DNA of 64,000 bases from Amycolatopsis balhimycina FH 1894 (GCF_000384295.1 NZ_KB913037.1:3086649-3150648), one strand, 5' to 3'; numbered from the stretch's first letter, positions 8,452-17,854 are shown. Made by a program: numbers and translations. The notes: generated by a model from the sequence alone, not told the origin.

Positions 8452-8492
8452 GAAAAAGCGTCCCTCCGCGCGCTGGGCGTGGGGAAGGACGC
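8452..8492 (-). terminator. Rho-independent terminator of the FAD oxidase gene
   Basis: The arms AAGCGTCC (8456-8463) and GGACGCTT (8485-8492) form a stem; read on the minus strand the stem is followed by a T-run (AAAAA at 8455 leftward on plus). It lies about 20 bp beyond the stop of the minus-strand FAD oxidase, where a terminator is expected. Confidence 0.65.
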
Positions 8493-8512
8493 TTCGTCAG
8501 GGGCCGCACGGC

Positions 8513-10189
8513 CTACGTGGTGCCGATGGACTGGCGGTGGCGGAAGAAGTTGAGCGGATCCCAGCGGCGCTTGGCCTGGAGCAGCCGGGCGTAGTTGTCC
8601 TTGTAGTACAGGGTGTACCAGGGAGTGGTGGACTTGTTGAAGTTCGGGTCGCTCAGGTCGCCGTCCGGGTAGTTGACGTAGCAGCCGTCAGTGACAGCGT
8701 TGGGCACGGGCACGCCGCCGGTGTCGGCGTAAGTGTCCGCGTAGCCGCGGCGCATCCAGTCGATGTGCTTGGCGTCGTCGGCGGGGTCGATCCACTGCGC
8801 GGACCAGAGCATCTTGAACGCCGCGCCACGGTGCGGAATCGCCGTCGCCGCCGGGTCCACGGCGCTGGCCTGCCCGCCGTACGGGGTGAACTGCACGCCC
8901 GCCAGGGGGTTGCTGATCGCGGTGCTGGTGAGGTGCCGGTACACCGCGGCGATCTGGTTGTCCGGGAAGTTGCCGCGCATGAACGTCGACTTGTACTCCG
9001 CCCGGTAGGTCGGGTCGTTCAGCGGCGGGTTCGTCGTGCCCAGCATGCGGGTCGCCTCGAGCCAGGGCAGCCGCCGCGCCTGGACCAGTTGCGGCATCGG
9101 GCTGATCTCGGCCATCCGGTTGGTGAGCGCGACGTGCTGGGCCGTGACACCGCTCTGCATGTAGGCGATGTAGTTGTCCAGGATCGTCTGGGCGTTGGGG
9201 ACCGTGGCGTCGACCTGGGTGATGAGCCCGATCTGGCCGTTGGACTGGTGGTTGAGCAGCAGGTAGCTCGTCACCACCCGGTTCGGGTTGTCCGCCGCGC
9301 GGTTGGCGACGTGCCAGCTCGCGTAGTTCCGCGCCAGCCGGGTGAACTGGTCCTGGGTGAGGGTGCTCCAGTTGTAGGCGATCGCGCTGATGAGCACGTC
9401 GTGCGGCGGGCGCGGCAGCATGGTCCGCGGATCGGAACCGGTGGCGCCGGGCGACTTGAACCAGTAACGGGTGATGACACCGAAGTTTCCGCCGCCGCCA
9501 CCGGTGTGTGCCCACCACAGGTCCCGGTTCGGGTCGTTCGGCTCCCGCGTCGCCACCACGGCGCGCGCCGTGCCGTTGGCGTCGACGACGACCACCTCGA
9601 CCGCGTAGAGGTGGTCCACGACAAGACCGTTGACCCGGACCAGCGGCCCCCACCCGCCGCCGGCGACGTGCCCGCCGGCGGCGACCGAGTAGCAGAAGCC
9701 GGCCGGGACCGTCACCCCCCACTGCTTGTACAGGGTCTTGTAGATCTCCAGCATCGTCGCGCCGGACTCGATGGCGACCGCGTTCATCGCCGGGTCGTAG
9801 TACACGTTGTTCATCATGGTGATGTCCACGACGACCTTCACGTCCGGGTTGAAGATGAAATCCTCGTAGCAGTGCCCGCTGGAAATGACGGTCAGCCGCT
9901 TCTTGTTCGTGACGGCCTCCTGGACGACCTGCACGACCTGATCCGTGCAGTTGACGATCCGCACGGATTCCGGCGTGCCGATGTACCGGGTGTTGAGACC
10001 GCGCACGCAGTCGGCGTACTGCGGATCATTCGCCGTCACGGCCACGGCTGATGGGACTGCACGCGTAGTCGCATTGTCGTTACCATCCTGAGCGGCCGAT
10101 GCCGCCATGAGCTCACCTCCGGCTAGCCCCGCGATTCCCACCACACCGGCTACGAGCACGGCGCGGCGCCCCAGATTACCGTCAGCCAT
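8513..10189 (-). CDS. exported berberine-bridge-type FAD-dependent oxidase
   Basis: A 558-residue PCMH/BBE-family oxidase. The N-terminus is a Tat-like signal ('GRRAVLVAGVVGIAGLAGG', residues 8-25). His106 in 'SSGHCYED' and Cys166 in 'PAGFCYSV' are 60 residues apart, exactly the spacing of the two covalent FAD attachment residues of bicovalent family members such as aclacinomycin oxidoreductase. The second FAD loop is 'GGHVAGGGWG' and the C-terminal BBE segment is 'RRWDPLNFFRHRQS'. It should oxidise an alcohol or sugar hydroxyl outside the membrane using O2. GGAGGA precedes the ATG closely. It is divergent from the LLM gene at 10559. The substrate is unknown. Confidence 0.88.
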   Translation of the reverse strand: MADGNLGRRAVLVAGVVGIAGLAGGELMAASAAQDGNDNATTRAVPSAVAVTANDPQYADCVRGLNTRYIGTPESVRIVNCTDQVVQVVQEAVTNKKRLTVISSGHCYEDFIFNPDVKVVVDITMMNNVYYDPAMNAVAIESGATMLEIYKTLYKQWGVTVPAGFCYSVAAGGHVAGGGWGPLVRVNGLVVDHLYAVEVVVVDANGTARAVVATREPNDPNRDLWWAHTGGGGGNFGVITRYWFKSPGATGSDPRTMLPRPPHDVLISAIAYNWSTLTQDQFTRLARNYASWHVANRAADNPNRVVTSYLLLNHQSNGQIGLITQVDATVPNAQTILDNYIAYMQSGVTAQHVALTNRMAEISPMPQLVQARRLPWLEATRMLGTTNPPLNDPTYRAEYKSTFMRGNFPDNQIAAVYRHLTSTAISNPLAGVQFTPYGGQASAVDPAATAIPHRGAAFKMLWSAQWIDPADDAKHIDWMRRGYADTYADTGGVPVPNAVTDGCYVNYPDGDLSDPNFNKSTTPWYTLYYKDNYARLLQAKRRWDPLNFFRHRQSIGTT

Positions 10190-10558
10190 GGGTCCTCCAA
10201 AGTTAGGCTTGACGAAGACGACTTCACCGGTGTCCACCACGGTTCATCCGTGCGGGGTGAAGCCACCGATTCGGTCACCGACGGTACCCGGCGTTCGTTC
10301 GGCGGGCGCTCAAAATGTTGCTGTCACTTTGGACCGGAGTAGCCCTTCCGAGCTGCTGCGTAATCGCGACGGCGCAGGCCTGCAGTCCACGAGAAATGAC
10401 GTGAAGCACTCCCGCTCCGGTAACCCATAGTGACAATAATTGGCCGCCGGTACGGCGGGAAAGAAAGTTGTTGACGGTGCGCCCCCTTTCGCCGCCCGCG
10501 CCGGTCTGTACATGGTGACAAGACCGACGACCCGACCGAAAAAGAAGAGGTGTGCACG
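10190..10558. promoter_or_regulatory. divergent promoter region
   Basis: About 370 bases between the minus-strand FAD oxidase and the plus-strand LLM oxidoreductase; both promoters must lie here. The centre (10310-10470) is richer in A and T. I see no convincing palindrome, RNA gene or coding frame. Confidence 0.4.
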
Positions 10559-11506
10559 TTGGCTATCAAGCATGGTGTGTTCCTGCCCCAGGGCTTCTCG
10601 CTGGAGCTCGCGGGCATGCAGGACCCAGCCGAGGCGTACCAGGCGCTGACCCGCGTGGCGAAGGCCGCGGACGAGAACGGCTACGAGACGGTGTGGGTGG
10701 CCGACCACTTCCACAACGCGATGAACACCCAGCACATGCTGTTCGAGTGCTGGACGACCAGCACCGCTCTGCTGACCGGGACCGAGCGGGTCCGCGTCGG
10801 CACCATGGTCACCGGCAACGGTTACCGCAATCCCGCACTGCAGGCCAAGATGGCCTCGACGCTGGACGTGATCTCGGGCGGCCGGTTCACCTTCGGCATC
10901 GGCGCCGGCTGGTGGGAGCCCGACTACGTGGGCTACGGGTACGAGTACCCGGACGCCGCCGAGCGGCTGCGCCGGCTCGACGAGTCGCTGCAGGTCATCC
11001 TCGCGATGTGGACCAAGGAGGAGGCCAAGTTCGACGGGCAGTACTACCAGGTCAACGGCGCGATCAACCAGCCGAAGGGCCTTCAGCAGCCGCACATTCC
11101 GCTGCTGATCGCCGGTGGTGGCGAGAAGGTGACGCTCAAGCTGGTGGCCAAGTACGGCGACCTGTGCAACGTCTCCGGTGACCCGGCCACGCTCGCGCAC
11201 AAGTTCGAGGTGCTGAAGAACCACTGCACCGCGGTCGGGCGCGACTTCGACAGCATTCACAAGACCGCGCTGACCCTGTGCATCATCGCCGACACCGACG
11301 AGGAGGCCGCGCAACAGGTTCCGCCGTGGGCGCCCAGCGTGTTCCCCGGTGACGTCGCCGAATACGGGTTGATCGGCACCATCGACACCGTCCGCGAGCG
11401 GCTCGCCGCCTACGAGGCCGCCGGCGTGGACGAGCTTGTGGTGACATTCGTCGACGCCCTGGAACTGACCACGATCCAGCGGTACGCGCAGGAATTCCTG
11501 CGGTAG
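10559..11506 (+). CDS. LLM-class F420-dependent oxidoreductase
   Basis: A 315-residue luciferase-like TIM barrel. Recognisable elements are 'KHGVFLPQGFSLE' at the N-terminus, 'GYETVWVADHFHN' near 40, 'RVRVGTMVTGNGYRNP' near 80, 'FTFGIGAGWWEPDY' near 110 and 'PLLIAGGGEKVTL' near 180, typical of F420-dependent LLM enzymes. I prefer the TTG at 10559, since AGAAGAGG ends eight bases before it; the GTG at 10550 overlaps that site. The substrate is unknown; reduced F420 could come from Fgd. An 82-bp gap leads to the RibD/DHFR-like gene, possibly in the same transcript. Confidence 0.88.
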   Translation: MAIKHGVFLPQGFSLELAGMQDPAEAYQALTRVAKAADENGYETVWVADHFHNAMNTQHMLFECWTTSTALLTGTERVRVGTMVTGNGYRNPALQAKMASTLDVISGGRFTFGIGAGWWEPDYVGYGYEYPDAAERLRRLDESLQVILAMWTKEEAKFDGQYYQVNGAINQPKGLQQPHIPLLIAGGGEKVTLKLVAKYGDLCNVSGDPATLAHKFEVLKNHCTAVGRDFDSIHKTALTLCIIADTDEEAAQQVPPWAPSVFPGDVAEYGLIGTIDTVRERLAAYEAAGVDELVVTFVDALELTTIQRYAQEFLR

Positions 11507-11588
11507 TAGCCTACCGAAGATTGGTCGGGTCAGTTCGTGGACCGCGCCCGCCGAAAGCGCGGGCGCGGTCCACCGGCATTAAGGAGGG

Positions 11589-12170
11589 ATGACATTGCGG
11601 AAGATCATCGTTTCGACCCTGGTCACGGCCGACGGCGTCGTCGAGGATCCGGGCGGAATGGCCGGTTTCGAGCACGGCGGCTGGGCGGACCGGTATTTCA
11701 ACCAAGAAGTCGGAAAACGGTCACTTGAACGCCTGCTGTCCTGTGACTACTTCCTGTGCGGCCGGCACACCTACGAGATGTTCTCCAAGGCGTGGCCGAA
11801 CAGCACCGGACCGTACGCCGACCGGCTGAACGCGATTCCGAAACTGGTCGCCTCGACGACACTGGCCGAGCCGCTCACTTGGAACGCGAGCCTGCTGAAA
11901 GGCGACGCGATCGGCGCGCTGAAGAAGATCAAGGAAGAGGACGGCCAGGACATCCTGATGTACGGCAGCGTCACGCTGATGCGCTCGCTGCTGCGCGACG
12001 GCCTGGTCGACCAGCTGGATCTCATGGTCTGCCCGGTCCTCCTCGGCACCGGGAAGCGGCTGTTCGGCGAGGGTGGTCCGGTGGTGGAACTGGAGCTCAC
12101 CGGGCACACCCGCCTCGACACCGGCATCGCCATCCAGAGCTACCACCCCCAGCCGCCCGCGACGAGCTGA
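11589..12170 (+). CDS. dihydrofolate-reductase/RibD-C-like protein
   Basis: A 193-residue protein of the RibD C-terminal/DHFR-like family: N-terminal 'RKIIVSTLVTADGVVEDPGG', the 'CGRHTYEMF' helix start near 57 and the NADPH-loop 'ILMYGSVTLMRSLL' near 120, ending 'LDQLDLMVCPVLLGTGKRLF'. These stand-alone proteins are NADPH-dependent reductases of unknown substrate and are usually not true folate reductases. AAGGAGG lies just upstream of the ATG. It follows the LLM oxidoreductase and precedes a strong hairpin, so it probably ends the transcript. Confidence 0.88.
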   Translation: MTLRKIIVSTLVTADGVVEDPGGMAGFEHGGWADRYFNQEVGKRSLERLLSCDYFLCGRHTYEMFSKAWPNSTGPYADRLNAIPKLVASTTLAEPLTWNASLLKGDAIGALKKIKEEDGQDILMYGSVTLMRSLLRDGLVDQLDLMVCPVLLGTGKRLFGEGGPVVELELTGHTRLDTGIAIQSYHPQPPATS

Positions 12171-12191
12171 GCACCCCGGCGGTCCCACAAC

Positions 12192-12235
12192 GGCCGATGC
12201 CTCGGATCCCTGCGCCACAGGGCATCCGAGGCATC
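12192..12235 (+). terminator. hairpin after the RibD/DHFR-like gene
   Basis: GATGCCTCGGAT and ATCCGAGGCATC form 12-bp arms around a short loop about 20 bp past the stop. There is no T-run, as is usual for high-GC actinomycete terminators. Confidence 0.6.
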
Positions 12236-12273
12236 AGTCCGTTGTGGACACCACATGCGCCGGAACGACGACG

Positions 12274-12305
12274 ACGGCACCGTCCCCCGCGGGGGACGGT
12301 GCCGT
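12274..12305. terminator. perfect hairpin between convergent genes
   Basis: ACGGCACCGTCCCCC pairs perfectly with GGGGGACGGTGCCGT around a 2-nt loop. It lies 11 bp from the stop of the minus-strand MFS gene and can serve both converging transcripts. Confidence 0.65.
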
Positions 12306-12316
12306 GCCATCCGCCG

Positions 12317-13783
12317 CTACGCGGCCTCGTCCAGCTCGGTCGCGGGCGGGTCGGCCGGGACGGCCGCCACGCCGCCGCGCCGGCGGAACGTGCCCGGTAG
12401 CACGACCAGGACGCCGAGTCCGGCAAGACCGATCGGGATGCTGATCGCCGGGACGAACCCGTCGATGAGCGAGGCCGCTCCCCCGCCGGTGCCACCGCTG
12501 GCCGTCAGCACCGCGGCGACCACGGCCAGCCCGATCGCGCCGCCGACCTGCAGCGAGGTGTTCAGCAGGCCGCCGGCCAGCCCCTGCTCGTGGTCGGCCA
12601 CGCCGGCGGTGGCCTGGATGTTGAACGAGGCGAACGCCATCAGGAAGCCGATGCCGAGCAGGACCATGCTCGGGAACACCGCGGCCCAGTAGCCGGAGTG
12701 CTCGTCGACGCGCAGGAACAGCGCGTACGCCAGCACGTGCGCGAGCAGCCCGCCGAAGATCATCCGCTCGGTGCCGACCTTGAAGATCAGCGGTCCGATC
12801 TTCGGCGAGCCGAACGCGACGAACACGGCGGAGGGCAGGAAGCCCAGCGCGGTCTGCAGCGGCGACCAGCCCAGGACCGACTGCAGGTAGAGCATCACCA
12901 CGAACTGGAAACCGAGGTAGGCGCCGAAGAATAGCGCGATACCGAGGTTCGCCGTGGCCAGCGACCGCGACCGCAGGATGCCCAGGCGCAGCAACGGGCT
13001 GCGGCTGCGCCGCTCGATCAGCACGAACGCGACCAGCAGCGCCACCGCACCGGCGAAGCCCAGGACCGTGCGGGGTGCGCCGAAACCGGCCTCCGGGGCC
13101 TGCACGATGGTGAACACCAGCAGCAGCGAGCCGGCGGCCCCGGTGATCGCGCCGGGCAGGTCGTAGCCGATGCCGCCGCGTTCCGGGCGGTGGCCGGGAA
13201 CCACCCTGGCGGACACCAGCAGCGCGACGAGCGCGATCGGCACCGGCAGGAAGAACGTCCAGCGCCAGCCGGCCTGGGTCAGCAGCCCGGAGAACACCAG
13301 GCCGGCGGCGAACCCGCTGGCGGCAAACACCGCGTAGATCCCGAGCGCCCGCCACCGGGCCGGGCCCTCCTGGAACGTCGTGGTGATGATCGACAGCGCG
13401 GCGGGCAGGGTGAACGCCGCGGCCACGCCCTTGATGAACCGGGTGGCGATCAGCAGCGCGCCGTCGTCGACGATGCCGCCGAGGAACGAGGCGATGATGA
13501 AGACCGTGACGGCGGCGAGGAAGACCCGGCGCCGGCCGAGCAGGTCCGCGGTGCGCCCACCGAGCAGCAGCAGGCCGCCGAACCCGAGCGCGTAGCCGCC
13601 GGCGACCCACTGCAGCGCGCTGGTGGACATGCCCAGGTCGGCCCGGATCGCCGGCAGTGCCACGCCGACCATCGAAACGTCGAGCGCGTCCAGGCCGACG
13701 ATCACGGACACGGTCAGCAGAATGGCCCACAGGCGGCCGTCCCACCGCGCCGAGGTGGTGGAAAGTGGTGTCGTAGCACTCAT
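12317..13783 (-). CDS. MFS transporter, DHA2 (EmrB/QacA) type
   Basis: A 488-residue hydrophobic protein with about 14 predicted membrane spans, the DHA2 pattern. Motif A appears as 'GGRTADLLGRRRVF' after the second span, and 'ALDVSMVGVALPAI' in the first span is typical of EmrB/QacA drug exporters. It should be a proton-driven exporter of a lipophilic compound in the cytoplasmic membrane. It converges on the RibD/DHFR-like gene; no regulator is directly adjacent. It may export the product of the oxidative island at 1-12 kb, or be a general efflux pump. Confidence 0.9.
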   Translation of the reverse strand: MSATTPLSTTSARWDGRLWAILLTVSVIVGLDALDVSMVGVALPAIRADLGMSTSALQWVAGGYALGFGGLLLLGGRTADLLGRRRVFLAAVTVFIIASFLGGIVDDGALLIATRFIKGVAAAFTLPAALSIITTTFQEGPARWRALGIYAVFAASGFAAGLVFSGLLTQAGWRWTFFLPVPIALVALLVSARVVPGHRPERGGIGYDLPGAITGAAGSLLLVFTIVQAPEAGFGAPRTVLGFAGAVALLVAFVLIERRSRSPLLRLGILRSRSLATANLGIALFFGAYLGFQFVVMLYLQSVLGWSPLQTALGFLPSAVFVAFGSPKIGPLIFKVGTERMIFGGLLAHVLAYALFLRVDEHSGYWAAVFPSMVLLGIGFLMAFASFNIQATAGVADHEQGLAGGLLNTSLQVGGAIGLAVVAAVLTASGGTGGGAASLIDGFVPAISIPIGLAGLGVLVVLPGTFRRRGGVAAVPADPPATELDEAA

Positions 13784-14015
13784 GCATCGACAGTACAGAC
13801 GCGATTACCCGCCGAGTTCTTCCAGAATGCGAATTCAGGACGCGTGCGGAAATGTGACCAGCGCGCCGGAACCGGCCGAGCCGAACGCGGGCGGACGGCA
13901 TGACGGCTCCCCGAAATCTGGCCAGTAATGGGCAACCTGAATTGGCGAACACCGAATGTCGGCGACAATTACCGAACAATTGTGCGACCCGGACACCGAG
14001 TGCCGGGTGGGCCGG

Positions 14016-15419
14016 TCAGTCCGGCCGGCGGTCGCGCACCGGGCTGAGGGACTCGAGCGCGGCGCCCAGACGCAGAACGGTCGCCTCGTCGTACCAGCGA
14101 GAGACGAGCTGAACACCGATCGGCAGGTTGCCGCCGCCGGCCCCGAACGGTAACGACAGTGCGGGGAGGCCGGTGAGGTTGAACGGCACAGTCGCGCGCA
14201 TGATGCCGCGCGCCGGCACGGTGACGTCTCCGATGCGGAACTTCGATTGCGCATGAGGCGGTGCGGGAATCGGGCACACCGGGCACAACAACGCGTCGTA
14301 GCTCTCGAAGTACCCGCTGAACATCGAGCTGAGCCAGTCGACCTGCTGCTGTGCACCGAGGTAATCGGCCAGCGTCACCTCCGGGGCGGTGAGCGTGCGC
14401 TGGACGACGGCGTGCAGGTCCGCCTCATGGCCGGCGGTGACCTGCCGGAAGTACGGCACGATCTCCGCGGTGAACAGCACCGCGCTCAACGCGGTCGCGT
14501 CAAGGGACTCCAGCCCCGGCGGGGGTGCTGGTTCGACGACACAACCCAGCGTCCTCAGGGCGTCGGCCGCGGCCTGGACGGTGGTCGCTACTTCGGCGTC
14601 CACCGGGCCGAAGGCCGGCGCGCTCGCCCAGCCGACCCGCAATCCGGTTACGTCCGCCGGCCGGTCGTCTTGTGGCGGGGAGTGCCGGACGTAACCGTCG
14701 ACGCCGTCGGGACCGGAAAGAAGCCTGGCCGCGGTCGTGATGTCCCGCACGCTGCGCGCCATCGGACCGACGTGCCAGTAGCGACGGGGAACCTCGGGCC
14801 AGTGCCCGGTGATCGGAATCCTCCCGCGGGTCGCTTTCAGCGCGACGATTCCCGTGTCATGGGCCGGGCCCCGCACCGAGATGGCGACATCGCTGCCCAG
14901 CCCCAGCGGCGACATCCCGGCGGCGATCGCGGCGGACTCGCCGCCGCTGGAGCCGCCCGGAGTGCGGTCACCGTCCCAGGGATTGCGGGACCGGCCGACG
15001 AGCAGGTTGTCGGTCTCGGTCCAGTAGGAGAACTCCGGCAGGTTCGTCTTGGCCAGGGGGATTCCGCCGGCCGCCCGGAGGCGGGCCACCGCGGTCGCGT
15101 CCACCTCCGCGACACGATCCCGGAACACCGTCGAGCCGCGTGTGGTCACCACGCCTGCCACGTCCAACGCGTCCTTGACCGTGAACGGCACACCGTGCAA
15201 CGGGCCGAGCGCCTCGCCTGACGCCACCGCGGCGTCCGCCGCACGCGCCGCGGCGAGCGCGGACTCGGCCGGCACCGCCAGGACCGCGTTGACCTTCGGA
15301 TTCATTTCCTCGATGCGCTCCAGGTGGGCCCGCACCACCTCCTCCGCCGACACTTGCCGGGTGCTGATCATGGCCGCCAGCTCGGTCGCGTCGCGGTAAA
15401 CGATCTCGATCCCGCTCAT
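14016..15419 (-). CDS. amidase-signature hydrolase
   Basis: A 467-residue amidase-signature enzyme. The Ser-cisSer-Lys triad is visible: Lys82 in 'FTVKDAL', cis-Ser157 in '[10 protein letters not shown]' and nucleophile Ser181 in '[10 protein letters not shown]', 24 residues after Ser157 as in fatty-acid amide hydrolase. The usual 'GGS' before the nucleophile is 'AIS', a mild deviation. The ATG at 15419 is chosen because GAGAGGG lies about ten bases upstream; a GTG at 15425 is possible. It abuts the broken end of an SDR gene, whose codons supply its ribosome site. Substrate (carboxamide or aryl-amide) is unknown. Confidence 0.88.
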   Translation of the reverse strand: MSGIEIVYRDATELAAMISTRQVSAEEVVRAHLERIEEMNPKVNAVLAVPAESALAAARAADAAVASGEALGPLHGVPFTVKDALDVAGVVTTRGSTVFRDRVAEVDATAVARLRAAGGIPLAKTNLPEFSYWTETDNLLVGRSRNPWDGDRTPGGSSGGESAAIAAGMSPLGLGSDVAISVRGPAHDTGIVALKATRGRIPITGHWPEVPRRYWHVGPMARSVRDITTAARLLSGPDGVDGYVRHSPPQDDRPADVTGLRVGWASAPAFGPVDAEVATTVQAAADALRTLGCVVEPAPPPGLESLDATALSAVLFTAEIVPYFRQVTAGHEADLHAVVQRTLTAPEVTLADYLGAQQQVDWLSSMFSGYFESYDALLCPVCPIPAPPHAQSKFRIGDVTVPARGIMRATVPFNLTGLPALSLPFGAGGGNLPIGVQLVSRWYDEATVLRLGAALESLSPVRDRRPD

Positions 15420-15966
15420 GGACACACCCTCTCACTACGGCCTGGGCGATCTCCTCGGCGGTTCCGAGCCGGTTGATGGGCTGGCCGGCTTCGGCTTCGG
15501 CGCGGTCGAGGTTGCCCGTGGCGAACATGTCGCTGACCATGGGGGTGTCGATGATGCCGGGACAGAGGGCGTTGATGCGGATGCCGCGCGGGGCGTATTC
15601 GAGTGCGGCGCTGGTCGTCAGGCCGATCACACCGTGTTTGGAGGCGTGGCAGGAGGCGCGGCCGGGCAGGCCGCCGAGGGAGGAACAGTTGACGATCGCG
15701 CCGCTGCCCTGGGCGCGCAGGTAGCGCAGTTCGTGCTTCATGCAGGCCCAGATGCCACGAAGGTTGACCGCGTGGACACGGTCGAACATCTCGGCGCCTT
15801 CGTCGGCCGCATCGCAGGGCGGGATCTGGATGCCGGCGTTGTTGTAGGCCATGTCGAGGCGGCCGAAGGTTCCGACCGTGCGGTCGACGGCGGCGGCCAG
15901 GCCCATCCCGGAGCCGGCTCCGGTGACGAAGGCGACCTGGCCGGTGAAGTCGTAGGTGGGGTTCAT
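15420..15966 (-). pseudogene. SDR oxidoreductase, internally deleted and C-terminally truncated
   Basis: The start is a normal SDR ('TGQVAFVTGAGSGMGLA'), but the frame passes straight from the first Rossmann helix into 'TFGRLDMAYNNAGIQ', so about 50-55 residues (beta-2 to beta-3) are missing in frame. NNAG, 'NCSSLGG' and catalytic 'HASKHG' follow. In that last motif the YxxxK Tyr is His (C-HASK). At the end 'EEIAQAV' is cut and runs into the amidase start, losing the final ~25 residues ('DGG' region). It is almost certainly inactive. It is divergent from the MmyB-type regulator at 16119, the usual regulator-target layout for this pair. Confidence 0.8.
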
Positions 15967-16066
15967 CTCGGGTGTTCTCCAGGTTCAGGGTGCGGAGGAC
16001 GACCACGGTCGGGCCCGGGTTCCGAGGGAACCAGAAGCCATCGTGACCTGGGAGGTTCTCCCGAAA

Positions 16067-16085
16067 GGTGTACTGGCAGAGCACC
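16067..16085. promoter_or_regulatory. putative MmyB-regulator operator (site 1)
   Basis: GGTGTAC-TGGCA-GAGCACC is an imperfect copy of the palindrome GGTGTAC-N5-GTACACC. It lies 34 bp upstream of the GTG of the regulator at 16119 and about 100 bp from the divergent SDR pseudogene start. Confidence 0.6.
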
Positions 16086-16118
16086 CCACCCCGTCGTGGT
16101 CACGCGTACGGTCGCACC

Positions 16119-17072
16119 GTGGACAATCGTCAGGAAGTCCGCGAGTTCCTCGTCTCGCGGCGGGCCAGGATCACGCCGGAGCAGGCCGGGCTCCCCACCG
16201 CGAGCAACCGACGGGTGCCGGGACTGCGCCGCAGCGAAGTCGCCGCGCTGGCCGACGTCAGCGTCGAGTACTACGCCAAGCTCGAACGGGGAAACCTCGC
16301 CGGCGCGTCCCCTTCTGTACTGGACTCGGTGGCCCGGGCCCTCCGGCTCGACGACGCGGAACGGGCGCACCTGCTCGCCCTCGCCCGCGCCGCGGACGGC
16401 ACCAGCGCGATCCTGCGGCGGCCGAAGGGCAAGCAGTGGAGCCCGCACCGCAGTCTGCAGTGGGTCCTCGACGCGGTCACCGAAGGACCCGCGTTCGTCC
16501 GCAACGGGCGGATGGACCTGCTGGCCGCGAACCGCTTGGCGCGGGCGTTCTATTCCGAGGTCTACGCGAGCCCGCAGCAGCCACCCAACCTCGCCCGCTT
16601 CCAGTTCCTCGACCCGGCGGCCCGCCGGTTCTACCCCGACTGGGGCTTCTTCGCCGACGTCTGCGTCGAGATCGTGCACATCGAAGCCGGCCGAAACCCG
16701 CACGACAAGGGCTTGCACGACCTGGTCGGCGAGTTGTCGACCCGCAGCGACGAGTTCCGCACCCGGTGGGGCGCCCGCAACGTCCGCCACCACGGCACCG
16801 GGTCGAAGACCTTCCACCACCCGGTCGTCGGAGACCTCACCCTCGCCTACGAGGGCCTCGAACTGACCGCCGAGCCCGGCCTGACCCTCACCGTCTACAC
16901 CGCCGAGCCGGACTCACCGTCGGACGAAGCCCTCCGGCTGCTCTCCTCCTGGGCGGCCGCGCAAGAGGAGTCCATCATGGACAGTCACTCCCCCGCCCGC
17001 CGTGGCGAAGCGGCCCAGGACGCCAGGAGCTCCAAGCCTTCGGCGGAAGCCGAACCGGGCTCGGCGGTGTAG
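16119..17072 (+). CDS. XRE-type regulator with MmyB-like ligand domain (1)
   Basis: A 317-residue regulator with an N-terminal helix-turn-helix (~10-70, 'RRSEVAALADVSVEYYAKLERG') and a C-terminal MmyB-like ligand-binding domain (~100-285), including 'NRLARAFYSEVYA' and 'FLDPAARRFYPDWG'. GTG 16119 is chosen because upstream codons are the operator region, conserved between paralogues as DNA rather than protein. The last ~30 residues run antisense into the convergent paralogue and resemble no family C-terminus, so the original stop was probably lost. It is divergent from an SDR pseudogene that was likely its target. Confidence 0.88.
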   Translation: MDNRQEVREFLVSRRARITPEQAGLPTASNRRVPGLRRSEVAALADVSVEYYAKLERGNLAGASPSVLDSVARALRLDDAERAHLLALARAADGTSAILRRPKGKQWSPHRSLQWVLDAVTEGPAFVRNGRMDLLAANRLARAFYSEVYASPQQPPNLARFQFLDPAARRFYPDWGFFADVCVEIVHIEAGRNPHDKGLHDLVGELSTRSDEFRTRWGARNVRHHGTGSKTFHHPVVGDLTLAYEGLELTAEPGLTLTVYTAEPDSPSDEALRLLSSWAAAQEESIMDSHSPARRGEAAQDARSSKPSAEAEPGSAV

Positions 17073-17854
17073 ACCACGAGAGTGAGCCCCGGTTCGGCCG
17101 CCATCGCCATCGCCTCCCACGAGAGAGTGACATCACCCACGACCGGGTGACGAAAGCGTTTCACGCCCCTTCCGTGCCGACGGACGTTGTGGGCGCCCCA
17201 GCGTCCGCGGAACTCCTCGCTGCGAGTGCTGAGCTCCCCGACCAGGTCGTGCAAGCCCCTGTCATGCGGGTTGCGGCCGGCTTCGGTGCGCAGGACATCG
17301 ACCGTGATGTCGGCGGCCAGTTCCCAGTCGGCGTAGAAGCGGCGGGCCGCGGGATCGAGGAACTGGTAGCGGGCCATGTTCGGTGGCAGGGAAGCACCAC
17401 CGTACATGCCGCTGTAAAACGCGCGGGCGAGCTGGTTCTCGGCCAGCAGGTCCAGGCGGCCGTTGTTGACGAACGCCGGACCGGCGGTGATCGCGTCCAG
17501 TGTCCACTGCAGACTCCGGTGCGGCGTCCATCGCTTGCCGGAGCGCCGGCGGGGCCGGACGAGCACGTCCGCGCCCTCGGCGGTCCGAGCCAGGTGCAGC
17601 AGGTGGGCGCGCTCGGCATCGTCCAGCTGGAGCGCGCGGGCGACGGCTTCGAGAACGGCGGGCGAGGCACCGGCGAGATTCCCGCGTTCGAGCTTGGCGT
17701 AGTACTCGACGCTGACGTCGGCCAGCGCGGCGACTTCGCTGCGCCGCAGCCCCGGGACGCGACGCCGGGCTCCGCCCGGCAGCCCGGCCTGCTCCGGCGT
17801 GATCTTGGCCCGCCGCGAGACGAGAAACTCGCGCACTTCGTCACGGTTGTCCAC
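16985..17854 (-). CDS. XRE-type regulator with MmyB-like ligand domain (2)
   Basis: A 289-residue paralogue of the protein at 16119-17072, nearly identical in helix-turn-helix residues ('RRSEVAALADVSVEYYAKLERG') and closely similar in the MmyB-like domain. It ends at the natural family C-terminus 'LLASWAA' plus a few residues. Its 3' end overlaps the convergent paralogue by 88 bp. GTG 17854 is chosen by analogy; codons upstream lie in the operator. It is divergent from the zinc alcohol dehydrogenase, which it probably controls through the palindrome at 17888-17906. Confidence 0.88.
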   Translation of the reverse strand: MDNRDEVREFLVSRRAKITPEQAGLPGGARRRVPGLRRSEVAALADVSVEYYAKLERGNLAGASPAVLEAVARALQLDDAERAHLLHLARTAEGADVLVRPRRRSGKRWTPHRSLQWTLDAITAGPAFVNNGRLDLLAENQLARAFYSGMYGGASLPPNMARYQFLDPAARRFYADWELAADITVDVLRTEAGRNPHDRGLHDLVGELSTRSEEFRGRWGAHNVRRHGRGVKRFRHPVVGDVTLSWEAMAMAAEPGLTLVVYTAEPGSASAEGLELLASWAASPRRAGE

